DNA of 48,115 nt from assembly GCA_945872365.1 (NCBI GenBank), contig CAMBZJ010000024.1:1-48115 (forward strand), given 5' to 3'. Shown here in pieces: positions 34,611-44,290 of this stretch. Position 1 is the first letter of the stretch. Each line of letters begins with the position of its first letter. Under the pieces are notes generated by a model that saw only the letters and a list, made by a program, of their open reading frames with translations, did not search any database and had not been told where the DNA came from. Source of the DNA: Klebsiella pneumoniae (GTDB taxonomy: Bacteria; Desulfobacterota; Binatia; UBA12015). The translations under genes and the position numbers were made by a program.

Positions 34611-37314
34611 CGGGCTCGAACCTTGGCTGCGGATCGGCGAGCGCGCGATTGCGTTCACGGACCCGGGGACGCTGCGCTTCGCACTCGCGGCACCGCTCTT
34701 CCTTGCAATCGCCCTCGCGCTCGAATGGTTGCGCCGGCGCGGCGGCGCGCGCGGCGTGCGCGGCGTGCGCGGCGGCTGGCGGCCCGGTCCCTGGTTCTGG
34801 CTCGCGAGCCTGCTGCGCACGCTCGCCTTTCTCGCGGCCGTGGCGGCGGCGAGCGGGGCCACCGTGCTCGACATCCAGCGCGAGGACCGGCTCTCCGTCG
34901 TGGCCCTGCTCGATCGATCGGCGAGCATGGCGCCGGCTGAGAAAGCGTGGGCCGACGAGTGGCTCGCCAGGCTGGTCGCCGCGATGCGGCCCGACGACCG
35001 GTTCGCGGTCGTCGACTTCGGCCGCGACACCCGGCTCGTCGCCGGACCGGGCGCACCGGCCGTCCCCGGGCCGCACGAGCCGGGCGTCGACACGGCGGCG
35101 ACCAACCTGATGGCAGCGATCGACTCGGGCGCGAGCCTGGTCGGCGCCACCGGCGCGGTCGTGCTCCTTTCCGATGCGAACCAGACGACCGGCGATGCGC
35201 GGGCCGCTGCCGAGAGCGCGCACCGCCGCGGCCTCCATGTGTTCCCGGTGCTTCCGCCGCGCGCGCAGGCGACCCTCGACATCGAGAGCGTGACCGCTCC
35301 GGCGGCCGTGCGCGAGGGCCGCGAGGTGCGGCTCGCGGTCGCCGTGGCCAATCGTGGACGCGAGACCCGCGAGGCGACGCTGGTCGCGCGGCAGGGCGAT
35401 CGCGAACTCGGCCGGGTGCCGCTGCACCTCGCGCCGGGTCGCACGGTGGTCGACGCCGACGTCGCCGCCGGCGCTCCCGGCCACTACACGATCTCGGTCG
35501 CGCTCGAATCCCCCGATCGGGCGGTGTCGTCGCGTGCGCGTCGCTCGACGCCGCTCACCGTGCTCTCAGCGCCGCGCGTGCTGCTCGCTTCGCAGGACGC
35601 GGCACTCGAGCCGCTGCTGCGCGAGGCGGGTTTCGAGGTGACGCGCGCCGGTCGACTCGCGGGGCTCGGCGTCGGGCAACTCGCCCGCTACCACGCGATC
35701 GTACTCGGCGACCTGCAGCGTGACGATCTGCCGCCCGAGGCGCAGCACGCACTCGACGAGTACGTGCGCGAGCTGGGCGGAGGCCTTCTCGTCGCGGCCG
35801 GGCGTGGACTTCTCGCCGATCCCAGGCTCGCCGGTTCGACGCTGGAGCGCCTCCTCCCGGTGCGCTTCCGCGAGCAGAAGCAACCGAAGAAGGAGCGCGA
35901 GCCGATCGCCCTCTTCCTCGTGATCGACCGCTCGTCGAGCATGACCTACGGCATCGTGTCGTCGCAGGCCAAGCCCTCGCGCATGGAGTATGCGCGGCAG
36001 GCGGCGCTCGCGCTCGTCGGGCAACTCTCCGACGAGGACCGGGTGGGCGTGGTGGCCTTCGACACCCAGACCTCGATGCTCTCGCCGCTGCGGCCGCTCG
36101 CGGAGGGCCGGGGCGAAGTGACCGACGGGATCTCGCGATTGCAGCCAAGCGGCGGAACCGACTTCAAGGAGGCGCTGGAAATCGCCGCCCGCCAGCTGGT
36201 TGGCAGCGGCCAAGGCACCCGGCACATCATCCTGTTGACCGACGGCGCGAGCATCCGGTCGCCGGGCGAACATGGCGGCCTGATCGACGCGCTCGTCGCC
36301 TCGGGGATCACCGTCACGTCGATCCGGGTCGGCGACGAAGACGAGAGCTTCGAGCTGGTGAAGGAGATCGCCGAGCGCACCGGCGGGAGCTTCCACCTCG
36401 TGACCGACGGCGAATCGCTGCCGAGTCTCCTGATCGACGACACCCGGCGCCGCGCCAGCCGCGACGAGAAGGAACCCGCCCGGGATCAGGCTGCACGGGA
36501 CGCCGAGGCCGCACCCGCCTTCCGGCCGAAGGCGCAGCCCGCGGAAGCGCTCGGCGGACTCGATCGCGAGGAACTGCCGCTGCTGCACGGCATCGCCGCG
36601 GTGCCGCTCAAGCAGGGCGCCGAGAGCTGGCTCTCGACTGAGCGCGGCGGCGAGCGCGTGCCGGTCCTCGCGGGCTGGCAGAACGGTCTCGGACGGGTCG
36701 CCGTCTTCACCGCCGATCCCTCGCCCGAGTGGCAGTCGTGGGGACAGGTGCGACGGTTCTGGGCCCAGCTCGTGCGCTGGGTGGCACGCCCGCAGGCGGG
36801 CGACGAGGTCCGACTCGCCCTGCGGCGCGACGGCGGTCGCCCGGTGCTCTCGATCGACACCTACGACGCCGGCGAAGGCGGCGAACTGACGGTGCGCGTG
36901 ACCGGTCGCGACGGTACGGTGCGCGACCTCGCGCCGGCCACGCTCGGACCGCGCCACCACGAGTTGAGCCTGCCGTCGCTCGATGCGATCGAACCGCGCG
37001 TCGTGGTAACGCTGCGACGCGGCGGCCGGACGATCTTCTCCCACGACGAGTGGCTGCCGCCCGCGGCCGGCGAGGCCGAGGCCAGGACCGAGGACCCGGA
37101 GGCCGAACCCGACCGTGCACTCGCCGCCGAGATCGCCGACATCACCGGGGGTGCGGTCGATGCGCCGAACGAAACCGTGCTCGCACGGGCGCCCGCCGAG
37201 CGGCGCAGCGCGCACCCGCTCGCACGTGCGCTCGCCATGCTCGCGCTGGCCCTCGCCGCGGCCGACGTGCTGGTCCGCTTCCTGCCCGTCGGCAGCCGTG
37301 GAAGCGGGAGGTGA
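34603..37314 (+). CDS. Double-VWA membrane protein with glutamine-amidotransferase-like domain
   Basis: 903 residues, TTG start inside the previous gene. Two helices at the N-terminus (about 20-40 and 60-80) precede a first VWA domain (LLDRSASMAPAE, about 100-230). Next is a beta domain, then an amidotransferase-like Rossmann section (about 320-415: APRVLLASQDAALEPLLREA). A second VWA has a complete metal site in VIDRSSSM and GGTDFKEAL (about 435-610). After this comes AVFTADPSPEWQSWG and a final helix (about 870-890). Such proteins close MoxR/DUF58/BatA operons. The presence of two intact VWA sites in one chain is notable. No catalytic Cys of a real amidotransferase is evident. Confidence 0.85.
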   Translation: MADGLEPWLRIGERAIAFTDPGTLRFALAAPLFLAIALALEWLRRRGGARGVRGVRGGWRPGPWFWLASLLRTLAFLAAVAAASGATVLDIQREDRLSVVALLDRSASMAPAEKAWADEWLARLVAAMRPDDRFAVVDFGRDTRLVAGPGAPAVPGPHEPGVDTAATNLMAAIDSGASLVGATGAVVLLSDANQTTGDARAAAESAHRRGLHVFPVLPPRAQATLDIESVTAPAAVREGREVRLAVAVANRGRETREATLVARQGDRELGRVPLHLAPGRTVVDADVAAGAPGHYTISVALESPDRAVSSRARRSTPLTVLSAPRVLLASQDAALEPLLREAGFEVTRAGRLAGLGVGQLARYHAIVLGDLQRDDLPPEAQHALDEYVRELGGGLLVAAGRGLLADPRLAGSTLERLLPVRFREQKQPKKEREPIALFLVIDRSSSMTYGIVSSQAKPSRMEYARQAALALVGQLSDEDRVGVVAFDTQTSMLSPLRPLAEGRGEVTDGISRLQPSGGTDFKEALEIAARQLVGSGQGTRHIILLTDGASIRSPGEHGGLIDALVASGITVTSIRVGDEDESFELVKEIAERTGGSFHLVTDGESLPSLLIDDTRRRASRDEKEPARDQAARDAEAAPAFRPKAQPAEALGGLDREELPLLHGIAAVPLKQGAESWLSTERGGERVPVLAGWQNGLGRVAVFTADPSPEWQSWGQVRRFWAQLVRWVARPQAGDEVRLALRRDGGRPVLSIDTYDAGEGGELTVRVTGRDGTVRDLAPATLGPRHHELSLPSLDAIEPRVVVTLRRGGRTIFSHDEWLPPAAGEAEARTEDPEAEPDRALAAEIADITGGAVDAPNETVLARAPAERRSAHPLARALAMLALALAAADVLVRFLPVGSRGSGR

Positions 37315-37393
37315 CGGCGGAAATAGCGGGGGCGCTCGGACCCGTCCCGTCGACCGAGCCCGGCGCAGGCGTGCGAGATTGCCCGAGCGGCCG

Positions 37394-37421
37394 TTGCAAT
37401 GGTCCCGACCACGGTTATAAG
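37394..37421 (+). promoter_or_regulatory. Candidate sigma-70-type promoter for the ferredoxin gene
   Basis: TTGCAA (37394-37399) and TATAAG (37416-37421) are 16 nt apart, about 50 nt upstream of the ferredoxin ATG. The A/T-rich hexamers are conspicuous in this genome. With a near-perfect AGGAGGAGAG before the ATG, this predicts strong constitutive expression. Confidence 0.65.
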
Positions 37422-37471
37422 CGCCGGACGAGTCCCCGCCCACCTTGCGGAACGGCTCTTCAGGAGGAGAG

Positions 37472-37822
<351 letters not shown>

Positions 37823-37856
37823 GCCGCACGATCCTCGCGGAGCCGCGCGACGCCGC

Positions 37857-40800
37857 TCAGGCGTCGCGCGTGGCCTCGGAGTAGATCTTCGGAAGCTCGC
37901 GCGGCAACGCCGCGATGTCCTCGATGACCAGGTAGCGCTTCGCGTCGCACATCTCGCGCAGGTAGTCGTGCCCGGCGCGATCGACGGTGATGCAGAACGT
38001 CTGCACCCCCGCGGCGGCTGCCTCGCGCAACGCCATCGTCGTGTCGCGCAGGCCGTAGACGTTCGAGCGGCGGTCTTCGCCGTAGTCGAAGTCCTGCGGG
38101 AACCCGTCGGAGAGCAGGATCAGGTGGCGCGCACGCGACGCGACCGAGCGCAGCTTGCCGATCGCCTGGCGCAGTGCCGCCCCCATGCGCGTCGAGCGCT
38201 GCGGCTCGATCGCACCGATGCGGGCGCGCACGGCCTGGTTCAGCGGTTGGTCGAAGGACTTCACGTCGAAGAACTCGACGCAGTCGCGCCCGTGTCCCGA
38301 GAAGCCGTAGATCGCGTACTGGTCGCCGATCTCCTCGAGCGCCTGCGACATGATGACCAGCGCCTCCTTCTGGATGTCGATGATGCGGCGCGGCCGCGGC
38401 TTCTTCCCGGGAGGACTCGCGGGCAGGTCGTCGGCCAGCGCCGCGGCAACCGGCGGGGCGGGGGCGTCGGGATCGGTCGGCGCGGAGGCGGGCGAGGGTT
38501 CGGTCTCCTCGTCGGTCGAGGCCGACATGTCGAGCAGGAAGAGCGTCGCGACGTCGCGCTCCTCGCGCTGGCGCGCGGTGTAGAGCTTGGCCGAGGGCGT
38601 GCGGCGCGCGCGCAGGTCGCCGCGCGCCATGACGACCGCGTTCAGGTCGAAGTCCTCGCCGTCGAGGAGGCCCCGGATCACCCGGTAGCCCTCGGGCTTC
38701 ACCCGCTGGAACTGGCGGCGCACCTCCGGGAGCATGTCGGCATAGCGCGCGAGCGTACCCGCGAAGAAGCCGCCGTCGTCGCCGTCCACCGCGACCTCGT
38801 GTACGCGACACCACTGGTGGCGATAGTCGTCGATGAGATAGTCCCACTCGTCCTGGAGCGTCACGTCGTTCGTGCGCAGGCCGTGGCGCGCAAGCGCGAT
38901 GCTCCGGTCGGGCGACGGGCCGCCGCGGGGCTTCGTCTCCCAGTCGCCGCCGCCCCCGGTGAGGCCGCTCACGAAGAGCCCGACCGCGTCGATCTCCTCC
39001 TCGGCGCGCGCGACCGAGAGGTCGGGGCGCTGCTCTAGGTAGGCTTCGAGCAGGGCGGCGTCGGCGTTGATGCCGGGCGAGGACTCGTCGCTGCGGTGGC
39101 CGTCGCCGGACTCGTCGACGATCGACTCAGGTCCGTCGCGCGGTGCGACCGGGACGCCGGGGCGCGGCTCGTCCTCCTCCTCGAGCATGTAGGAGAAGGC
39201 GAGATCCTCCTCGAGCCAATCGTCGACCGAGTAGACCGGGATCAACTCGCCCGCGGCTAGCCGCTCGCAGAGCACCTCGGTGGCGGCGGCGCTGTCGTAG
39301 ACGGTCGCCTCGCCGGCCGCCGAGCGCACGGCGAGTCGTTGCACCGCCTCGCCCCATCCGGCGGCGAAGGCGACCCGATCGGCCGCGCCGCCGAGTGCGA
39401 GGAAGAGCACGGCCTCGGCCGCACCGTGCCCCGCGGGCGGACGGTCGTCCGGGAAGACGCGACGGCGGAGAACGGCGACGTCCGAGGCGAGTCCCGGGAA
39501 GCGACGCCGCACGACGGGAGCGGCGCGCACGGCCTCGAGGTGGGCGAACAGGCGTGCTGCGACCTCGGGTTCGGCGAAACGCAGGAACATCTCGCGCAAG
39601 CCTCCCGGCTGATCGGGCTCGCCGAGCCAGTCGGCGACGCTGAACCGACGGGTGCCGATCTCCTCCCAGAGCGAACCGAGCGTCGCCTGAAGTTTCAGGA
39701 GCGTGAAGTTCTCCTCCCAGTTGGGGAACACGTCGGCGCGTGTGGCGACGGGCACCGGGCCGTCGTCGAAGGCGATTTCCGGGAACAGCCCCCGGGAATC
39801 ACGGCCGGCGATCGAGCGGCGCTCCATCGCGATCATCTGCAGGTAGCCGCGCAGCGTGTTCTCGACGTCGTCGAGCAGGGCCGCGCTGTCGTGTCGCTTG
39901 AGGAATTCGCGCGAGCCGCGCGACTCGAGTGCGAAGAAGGCGAGCGCCGCCTGCGGCTGCTCCTCGGCGAGTTCGAGTCCCTTGTCGACGAAGGCGACGA
40001 GCGCCACCTCGAAGCCGAGCGCATCGCCGACGCGCAGCACGGAGCGGAGCCAGCGCGGCGTCGCCGCGGGCAGGCGCCCGGCGATCCGGGCGGCCTGCTC
40101 CAAGACCACCCGGCGAGCCTCGCGCGGCGCGCGGCGCAGGACCGGGGCGACGACCTCGACCGCATCGGCGAGCGCCTCGGGCGATCGAGCGAGCGAGGCG
40201 AGCAGCGCGGTCGCGGCCGGCCGCGCATGGCGCGGCACGCGCGCGAGTTCCTCGGGCAGTCGGGCGAAGAGTCGCAGGCCGCGCTCGCGATCGCGCGCGG
40301 CGACCATGGCGGCGACGTCGATCGCCGCAGCGAGTTCCGCGTCGTCGAGCCCCGCAGCCGCGGGCAGGTGAAGCGTCGCCTCCGGGGCGCGGCGCGCGGC
40401 GAAGGCCGCCGCCTCGCACAGACCGGCCCAGGCCGCGGCAACGCGCCCGCCACGACGTACGATGGCCGCTCCCGCCGCCCCGGCGAAGCGCTGCACGACC
40501 GGATCGCCACCGTGGCGCGCGGCGAGACGCGTGATCGCCGCGGCCGTGTCGCGCAGTCGCGAGGTGCGATCGGCCGGTGCGCCGGGCAGCACCTCGATCG
40601 AGCTTGCCGCGAAGGTCGAGGCGGCGCGCACCGAGTGCACGGCCACCGTCGCGGCGGCATCGCACCAGGCGACCAAGTCGTCGGGCGAGAGGGTCGCGAC
40701 GTCGGCGAGCGGGCGCGCGAGCAGGGCCTGCGCCGCATCGCGCCCCGGCCCCTCGATCACCGCGAGCCGGCGCAGGGACTCGGCGAAGGCTTGGGCCATG

Positions 40801-40946
40801 CCCGGGGAGAGTTCCCCGTCGAGCGAGGGGGCGACCGCGCGCAGGCGAGCGGCGAAGCCGGGGCTCGTTTCCTCGAGGTCGTCCGCGAGGCGCGCCAGCA
40901 CGTGGGTTCGCGCGTCTTCGGCGCCGGGCGGATCGATGGCTGCCAT
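37857..40946 (-). CDS. NorD-like VWA protein (activator partner of CbbQ/NorQ ATPases)
   Basis: 1029 residues. The N-terminal 450 residues are alpha-helical repeats (Ala/Leu-rich), as in large CbbO/NorD variants, then a middle acidic stretch (SYMLEEEDEPRPG, about 600-650). The C-terminal VWA domain (about 795-1025) begins TLFLLDMSASTDEE, contains IYGFSGHGRDCVEF, and ends with LRDTTMALREA and TFCITVDRAGHDYL. A Pro/Ala-rich insert follows the metal site. NorD/CbbO proteins work with CbbQ/NorQ hexamers to remodel nitric oxide reductase or rubisco. The only ATPase of that class here is 5.5 kb away at 46401. No norB, norC or rubisco genes are present. Confidence 0.88.
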   Translation of the reverse strand: MAAIDPPGAEDARTHVLARLADDLEETSPGFAARLRAVAPSLDGELSPGMAQAFAESLRRLAVIEGPGRDAAQALLARPLADVATLSPDDLVAWCDAAATVAVHSVRAASTFAASSIEVLPGAPADRTSRLRDTAAAITRLAARHGGDPVVQRFAGAAGAAIVRRGGRVAAAWAGLCEAAAFAARRAPEATLHLPAAAGLDDAELAAAIDVAAMVAARDRERGLRLFARLPEELARVPRHARPAATALLASLARSPEALADAVEVVAPVLRRAPREARRVVLEQAARIAGRLPAATPRWLRSVLRVGDALGFEVALVAFVDKGLELAEEQPQAALAFFALESRGSREFLKRHDSAALLDDVENTLRGYLQMIAMERRSIAGRDSRGLFPEIAFDDGPVPVATRADVFPNWEENFTLLKLQATLGSLWEEIGTRRFSVADWLGEPDQPGGLREMFLRFAEPEVAARLFAHLEAVRAAPVVRRRFPGLASDVAVLRRRVFPDDRPPAGHGAAEAVLFLALGGAADRVAFAAGWGEAVQRLAVRSAAGEATVYDSAAATEVLCERLAAGELIPVYSVDDWLEEDLAFSYMLEEEDEPRPGVPVAPRDGPESIVDESGDGHRSDESSPGINADAALLEAYLEQRPDLSVARAEEEIDAVGLFVSGLTGGGGDWETKPRGGPSPDRSIALARHGLRTNDVTLQDEWDYLIDDYRHQWCRVHEVAVDGDDGGFFAGTLARYADMLPEVRRQFQRVKPEGYRVIRGLLDGEDFDLNAVVMARGDLRARRTPSAKLYTARQREERDVATLFLLDMSASTDEETEPSPASAPTDPDAPAPPVAAALADDLPASPPGKKPRPRRIIDIQKEALVIMSQALEEIGDQYAIYGFSGHGRDCVEFFDVKSFDQPLNQAVRARIGAIEPQRSTRMGAALRQAIGKLRSVASRARHLILLSDGFPQDFDYGEDRRSNVYGLRDTTMALREAAAAGVQTFCITVDRAGHDYLREMCDAKRYLVIEDIAALPRELPKIYSEATRDA

Positions 40947-41054
40947 GGTGAGTCGCCTGCCGGGGTCCCGGCCCGCCGTGCCACGACCGGGGTGGCGGGC
41001 CTGCGCGGGGCCGAAGCATCGACCGACGCGCCGATTTCACCATAGGATGTGGGG

Positions 41055-42272
41055 ATGGGCGATTCCACGGCGCCGCGCGCGACGGCAGGCGACGCTCGAC
41101 CGGCCCCCTCCGCCCGCACCGACGGCAGCGCCCGCACCGTCTCGACCGCGTTCTTCCTGCTGTTCACCAGCATGGGCGTCTGGGTTCCGTACCTGCCGCT
41201 CTACCTCGCGACCCGCGGCTTCGACGGCGAGCAGATCGGTTTCGTACTGGCGCTCAGCCCGGCGATCCGCTGGTCGGCGGCGATCCCGTGGGCCTACGCG
41301 GCCGACCACCTGCGCATTCGCCACCGGCTCTTCGTGGCGGCCGCCATCGGTTCGACCCTCGCCCTCGGCGTGCTCGCAACCACGGATCACTTCGCGACGA
41401 TCGTCGCCGCGGTGGCGGCGGTGGCGCTCCTCTCGGCGCCGCTCGTGCCGATGATGGACGCGATGTCCTTCGACAACCTGCCGCGCCTCGGCGGCGACTA
41501 CGGGCGGCTGCGCGCCTGGGGCTCGATGGGTTTCATCATCGGATCGGTGGTCGCGGCGTTCGTCATCGCCCGGACCTCGCCGCTCGTCGTCCCCTGGCTG
41601 CTCTTCGCGGCGCAGGCCGGGCTCCCGATCGCGGCCTGGTGGCTGCCGCGCGAGCAGCACGGACACGCCGAGCACTTCCGCGCACCCTGGCGACTGCTCT
41701 CCCCGGCGATGAACGCATTCCTGCTCACCGCGCTGCTCTTCCAGCTCGGCTCGGGCGCCTGGGCGGGCTTCTTCGCCGTCCACACCCGCTCGCTCGGGCT
41801 TCCCGACTGGGTACCCGGGGTGACCTGGGGACTCGGCGTCGTGACCGAGGTGGCGGCCCTGTGGATCGGTCGCAGCCTGTTCGAGCGCCTCGGTCCGCCC
41901 GAGGTGATGATCGCCGTCCTGCTGACGAGCGCCGCACGCTACGTCGCCACGTCGCTCGTGCGCAGCGAGGCGGCGGTGATCCTGGTGCAACTCGTGTACG
42001 GTCCGTGCTTCGCCCTGTCGCACCTCGCCGCGCAGCTGATGCTGGCGCGTCTCGTGCCCAGGCGCAGCAGCACGAACGGGCAGGCGCTCTACGGCTTCGT
42101 CACCTTCGGCATCGGCGGAAGCCTCGGCTTCATCCTCGCCGGATTCCTGGTAGACCGGGTGGGATCGGCGCGCCTGTTTCAGTTCGAAGCGGTGGTGACG
42201 CTGCTCGCGATTATCCCGGCCCTTCGCCTGCGCGCATTGCTGCGCCACGCCGGGCGACCGGCGGAGGCCTGA
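41055..42272 (+). CDS. MFS transporter of the 3-phenylpropionate permease/LacY-like branch
   Basis: 405 residues with twelve predicted helices. The N-terminal helix-1 pattern FFLLFTSMGVWVPYLPLYL and loop DGEQIGFVLALSPAIR, then RLRAWGSMGFIIG and the C-terminal GFVTFGIGGSLGFILAGFLVD match the MFS_1-like (HcaT/nucleoside-type) family. The ATG at 41055 is chosen over the in-frame GTG 6 nt upstream. It is divergent from the NorD-like gene across about 108 nt and leads the GST-like gene by 16 nt. The substrate is unknown; uptake of a small organic acid or sugar is the family's habit. Confidence 0.87.
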   Translation: MGDSTAPRATAGDARPAPSARTDGSARTVSTAFFLLFTSMGVWVPYLPLYLATRGFDGEQIGFVLALSPAIRWSAAIPWAYAADHLRIRHRLFVAAAIGSTLALGVLATTDHFATIVAAVAAVALLSAPLVPMMDAMSFDNLPRLGGDYGRLRAWGSMGFIIGSVVAAFVIARTSPLVVPWLLFAAQAGLPIAAWWLPREQHGHAEHFRAPWRLLSPAMNAFLLTALLFQLGSGAWAGFFAVHTRSLGLPDWVPGVTWGLGVVTEVAALWIGRSLFERLGPPEVMIAVLLTSAARYVATSLVRSEAAVILVQLVYGPCFALSHLAAQLMLARLVPRRSSTNGQALYGFVTFGIGGSLGFILAGFLVDRVGSARLFQFEAVVTLLAIIPALRLRALLRHAGRPAEA

Positions 42273-42288
42273 GGCGACACGGAGGAAG

Positions 42289-43392
42289 ATGGCGATGGCA
42301 AGCGACCGCGGTGCGACGATCGAGGTCTACGGCTCGGCGATCTCGTACTTCACCGGCAAGCTCGAAGGGTACCTGCGCTTCAAGGGAATCCCGTACACGC
42401 GGATCGCGATGACCTCGCGCTTCTTCGGCCGCGTCGTGCCGCGCGTGACGGGGGCCGCCCAGATGCCGGCGGTGCGCCTGCCCGACGGCCGCTGGATGAC
42501 CGACACGACGCCGATGATCGAGTGGTTCGAGTCGCAGCATGCAGCGCCCCGCGTGATCCCCGACGACCCGGTGCAGGCGTTCGCGAGCCATCTCCTCGAG
42601 GACTGCGCCGACGAGTGGCTGTGGCGTCCGGCAATGCACTACCGCTGGAGCCACCCGGCCGACGCGCTGCTGCTCTCCGGGATCATCACCGACGAACTCC
42701 TCTCCGACGTCGCGGTGCCGCGCTGGCTCAAGCAGCGTGCGATCCGGCGTCGCCAGACGACGCGCTTCGTGCTGCGCGACGGCGTGAACCAGCACACCCG
42801 CGAGCACGTCGAGGGGATCTACCTGCGCACGCTCGACTCGCTCGAGGCGATCTTCCGCAAGCGCCCCTTCCTGCTCGGCGAAGCCCCGACGCTCGCCGAC
42901 TTCGGCTTCTTCGGGCCGATGTTCCGCCACTTCGGGATCGACCCGACGCCGGCCGCGATCATGCGGGAGCGCGCGCCGGCGACGTGGGCCTGGGTGGCGC
43001 GACTCTGGAACGCGCGCGGCGAAGTCGCCGCGAATGCGCTCCTGGACGGGGTCCCCGGCGACTGGGGGCCGCTGCTCGACGAGGCCGGTCGGGGCCACCT
43101 CCCCTGGCTCGTACAGAACGCACGTGCGCACGCCGCCGGGCGGCGGCGCTTCGATGCGCGCATCGACGGCGTCGTCTATGAAAATGTCCCCGTGTCGACC
43201 TACCGGGTCTGGTGCCTGGAGCGGCTGCAGGCGCGGCTCGCGGAGTTGCCACCCGCCGAGCGCGAGGTCGTGCATCGGCTCCTCGAACGCCATGGGTGCC
43301 GGGAGTCGCTCGAGCACGTCGTCGAGCGGCCTTCGGGGCACGATCCCGATGCGCGGGCGCCTTTCGGGGCGGGCCTCGCCGTCTTCGCCTGA
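42289..43392 (+). CDS. Glutathione S-transferase-like protein
   Basis: 367 residues. The N-terminal thioredoxin-like domain (about 10-90) has ISYFTGKLEGYLRFKGIPY, QMPAVRLPDGRWMTDTTPMI (cis-Pro and the Ser/Thr-Pro glutathione contact). The alpha-helical C-terminal domain (about 95-255) includes PFLLGEAPTLADFGFFGPM, the N-capping box and hydrophobic staple of GSTs. A further 100 residues at the C-terminus (to 367) are unusual for canonical GSTs. GGAGGAAG precedes the start; a second in-frame ATG at 42295 is equally possible. It probably shares an operon with the MFS permease. Substrate unknown. Confidence 0.87.
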   Translation: MAMASDRGATIEVYGSAISYFTGKLEGYLRFKGIPYTRIAMTSRFFGRVVPRVTGAAQMPAVRLPDGRWMTDTTPMIEWFESQHAAPRVIPDDPVQAFASHLLEDCADEWLWRPAMHYRWSHPADALLLSGIITDELLSDVAVPRWLKQRAIRRRQTTRFVLRDGVNQHTREHVEGIYLRTLDSLEAIFRKRPFLLGEAPTLADFGFFGPMFRHFGIDPTPAAIMRERAPATWAWVARLWNARGEVAANALLDGVPGDWGPLLDEAGRGHLPWLVQNARAHAAGRRRFDARIDGVVYENVPVSTYRVWCLERLQARLAELPPAEREVVHRLLERHGCRESLEHVVERPSGHDPDARAPFGAGLAVFA

Positions 43393-43507
43393 CGCGGTCC
43401 GTCGCACCCCACGGCAGGCGACCCGCCTGACCGCTCGGCTACGCGGCGGGTACCCGGGTGAGCTTTCATCATCGAAGTCGACTTGTTAATGCCAATGCTC
43501 CAAGTGT

Positions 43508-43521
43508 GATCCGTTCGGATC
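43508..43521. promoter_or_regulatory. Inverted repeat in the leader of the small secreted protein gene
   Basis: GATCCG-TT-CGGATC, a perfect 6-bp dyad 25 nt before the ATG. It lies after the AT-richer stretch TTGTTAATGCC (about 43481-43492), which may contain the promoter -10. It could be an operator or a 5' mRNA hairpin. Confidence 0.35.
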
Positions 43522-43546
43522 GCCCAGCCAGCAGGAGAAGCAAGCC

Positions 43547-44182
43547 ATGACTCGAAAGACTCTCGTCGCCGTGCTGACGTGTGCCCTCGTCGCGTTCGCC
43601 ACCCGGGCTCAGGCCCAGCTCGTCGAGCCGGCGCACGCCAAGCGCCTGAACCTCTCGTTCGTCACCGCCTACCAGGACTGCGCCAGCCCGAACGACTCCT
43701 CGACCGGCGCGTTCGTGCTCCCGGCCTGCTCTCCCGCCACGCCGGTCGACTCGACCTGCCAGTTCGGGCCGCACGGCCTCGGCAGCGGCCGTGCCTCGGT
43801 CCTAGAGAAGCAGGTCCCCGCGAACCAGGACGTCCGGCTCTACGGCTACCTGCGTGGCCTCGAAGCCGGCTGCGAGGGCGAGACGCTGTGCCTCGAGGCG
43901 ACCATGTCCGTCACGCTCCCGTCGTCGGGCTGCGTGAGCGGCGACCCGGCGGGCTGCACGATGCAGGAGCTGGTGAACTTCCCGCTCGGCTGCACCACCG
44001 TGAACAACGGCCGCGCGCGCCTCGGCACGACCGTGAATGCGGCCTCCCCCGGGATCCCGATCATCAACGGCCAGATGGCGATCGCGCTCCGCTCGATCAA
44101 CGTGAAGCGCACCTCGTCGGTCAACAGCCCGGCCCCGAGCGGCCCGACCTTCGAGATGGGACTCTTCGTCCCCCGGCAGTGA
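43547..44182 (+). CDS. Small cysteine-containing secreted protein of unknown function
   Basis: 211 residues. The N-terminus MTRKTLVAVLTCALVAFATR followed by AQAQ is a clear signal peptide with cleavage near residue 24. The mature 187 residues are beta-rich with eight Cys, plausibly forming disulfides (YQDCASPNDSS, PACSPATPVDSTC, LEAGCEGETLCLE, SSGCVSGDPAGC, LGCTTVNN). CAGGAGAAG precedes the ATG. It stands alone, flanked by a dyad upstream and a strong terminator downstream, so it is a single-gene transcript. I do not recognise the family, though similar short proteins occur in deltaproteobacterial-type genomes. Confidence 0.8.
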   Translation: MTRKTLVAVLTCALVAFATRAQAQLVEPAHAKRLNLSFVTAYQDCASPNDSSTGAFVLPACSPATPVDSTCQFGPHGLGSGRASVLEKQVPANQDVRLYGYLRGLEAGCEGETLCLEATMSVTLPSSGCVSGDPAGCTMQELVNFPLGCTTVNNGRARLGTTVNAASPGIPIINGQMAIALRSINVKRTSSVNSPAPSGPTFEMGLFVPRQ

Positions 44183-44189
44183 TCCCGGA

Positions 44190-44262
44190 CCGTGGGAGGC
44201 TCGCGAGCTTCCCACGGTGGTGACGACCGGACGGCCCGGCCCGCTTCGCGGGTCCGGGCCGT
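44190..44262. terminator. Double hairpin terminator
   Basis: The first hairpin (44190-44217) has CCGTGGGA pairing with TCCCACGG around a palindromic centre GCTCGCGAGC. The second (44231-44262) has ACGGCCCGG pairing with CCGGGCCGT, an inner CCCGC/GCGGG stem, a single bulged T and a TTC loop; it is followed by CGTCGTTTCGG. It ends the secreted-protein gene and, on the other strand, also the DUF1295 gene. It is the strongest terminator seen in the window. Confidence 0.85.
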
Positions 44263-44290
44263 CGTCGTTTCGGATTGCCTTCTCCCGGGG

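Noticed and set aside
27514-35444. Very long minus-strand open frames opposite the second MoxR operon (1387 and 1321 codons)
   Set aside because: They are antisense shadows of well-recognised plus-strand genes, with Arg/Ala/Gly-rich, motif-free translations; only the 27514-29274 part is a real gene (GT39-like).
37857-40946. NorD-like gene as evidence for nitric oxide reductase and denitrification
   Set aside because: No norB, norC or other denitrification gene lies in the window, and NorD/CbbO-type proteins serve several different clients.
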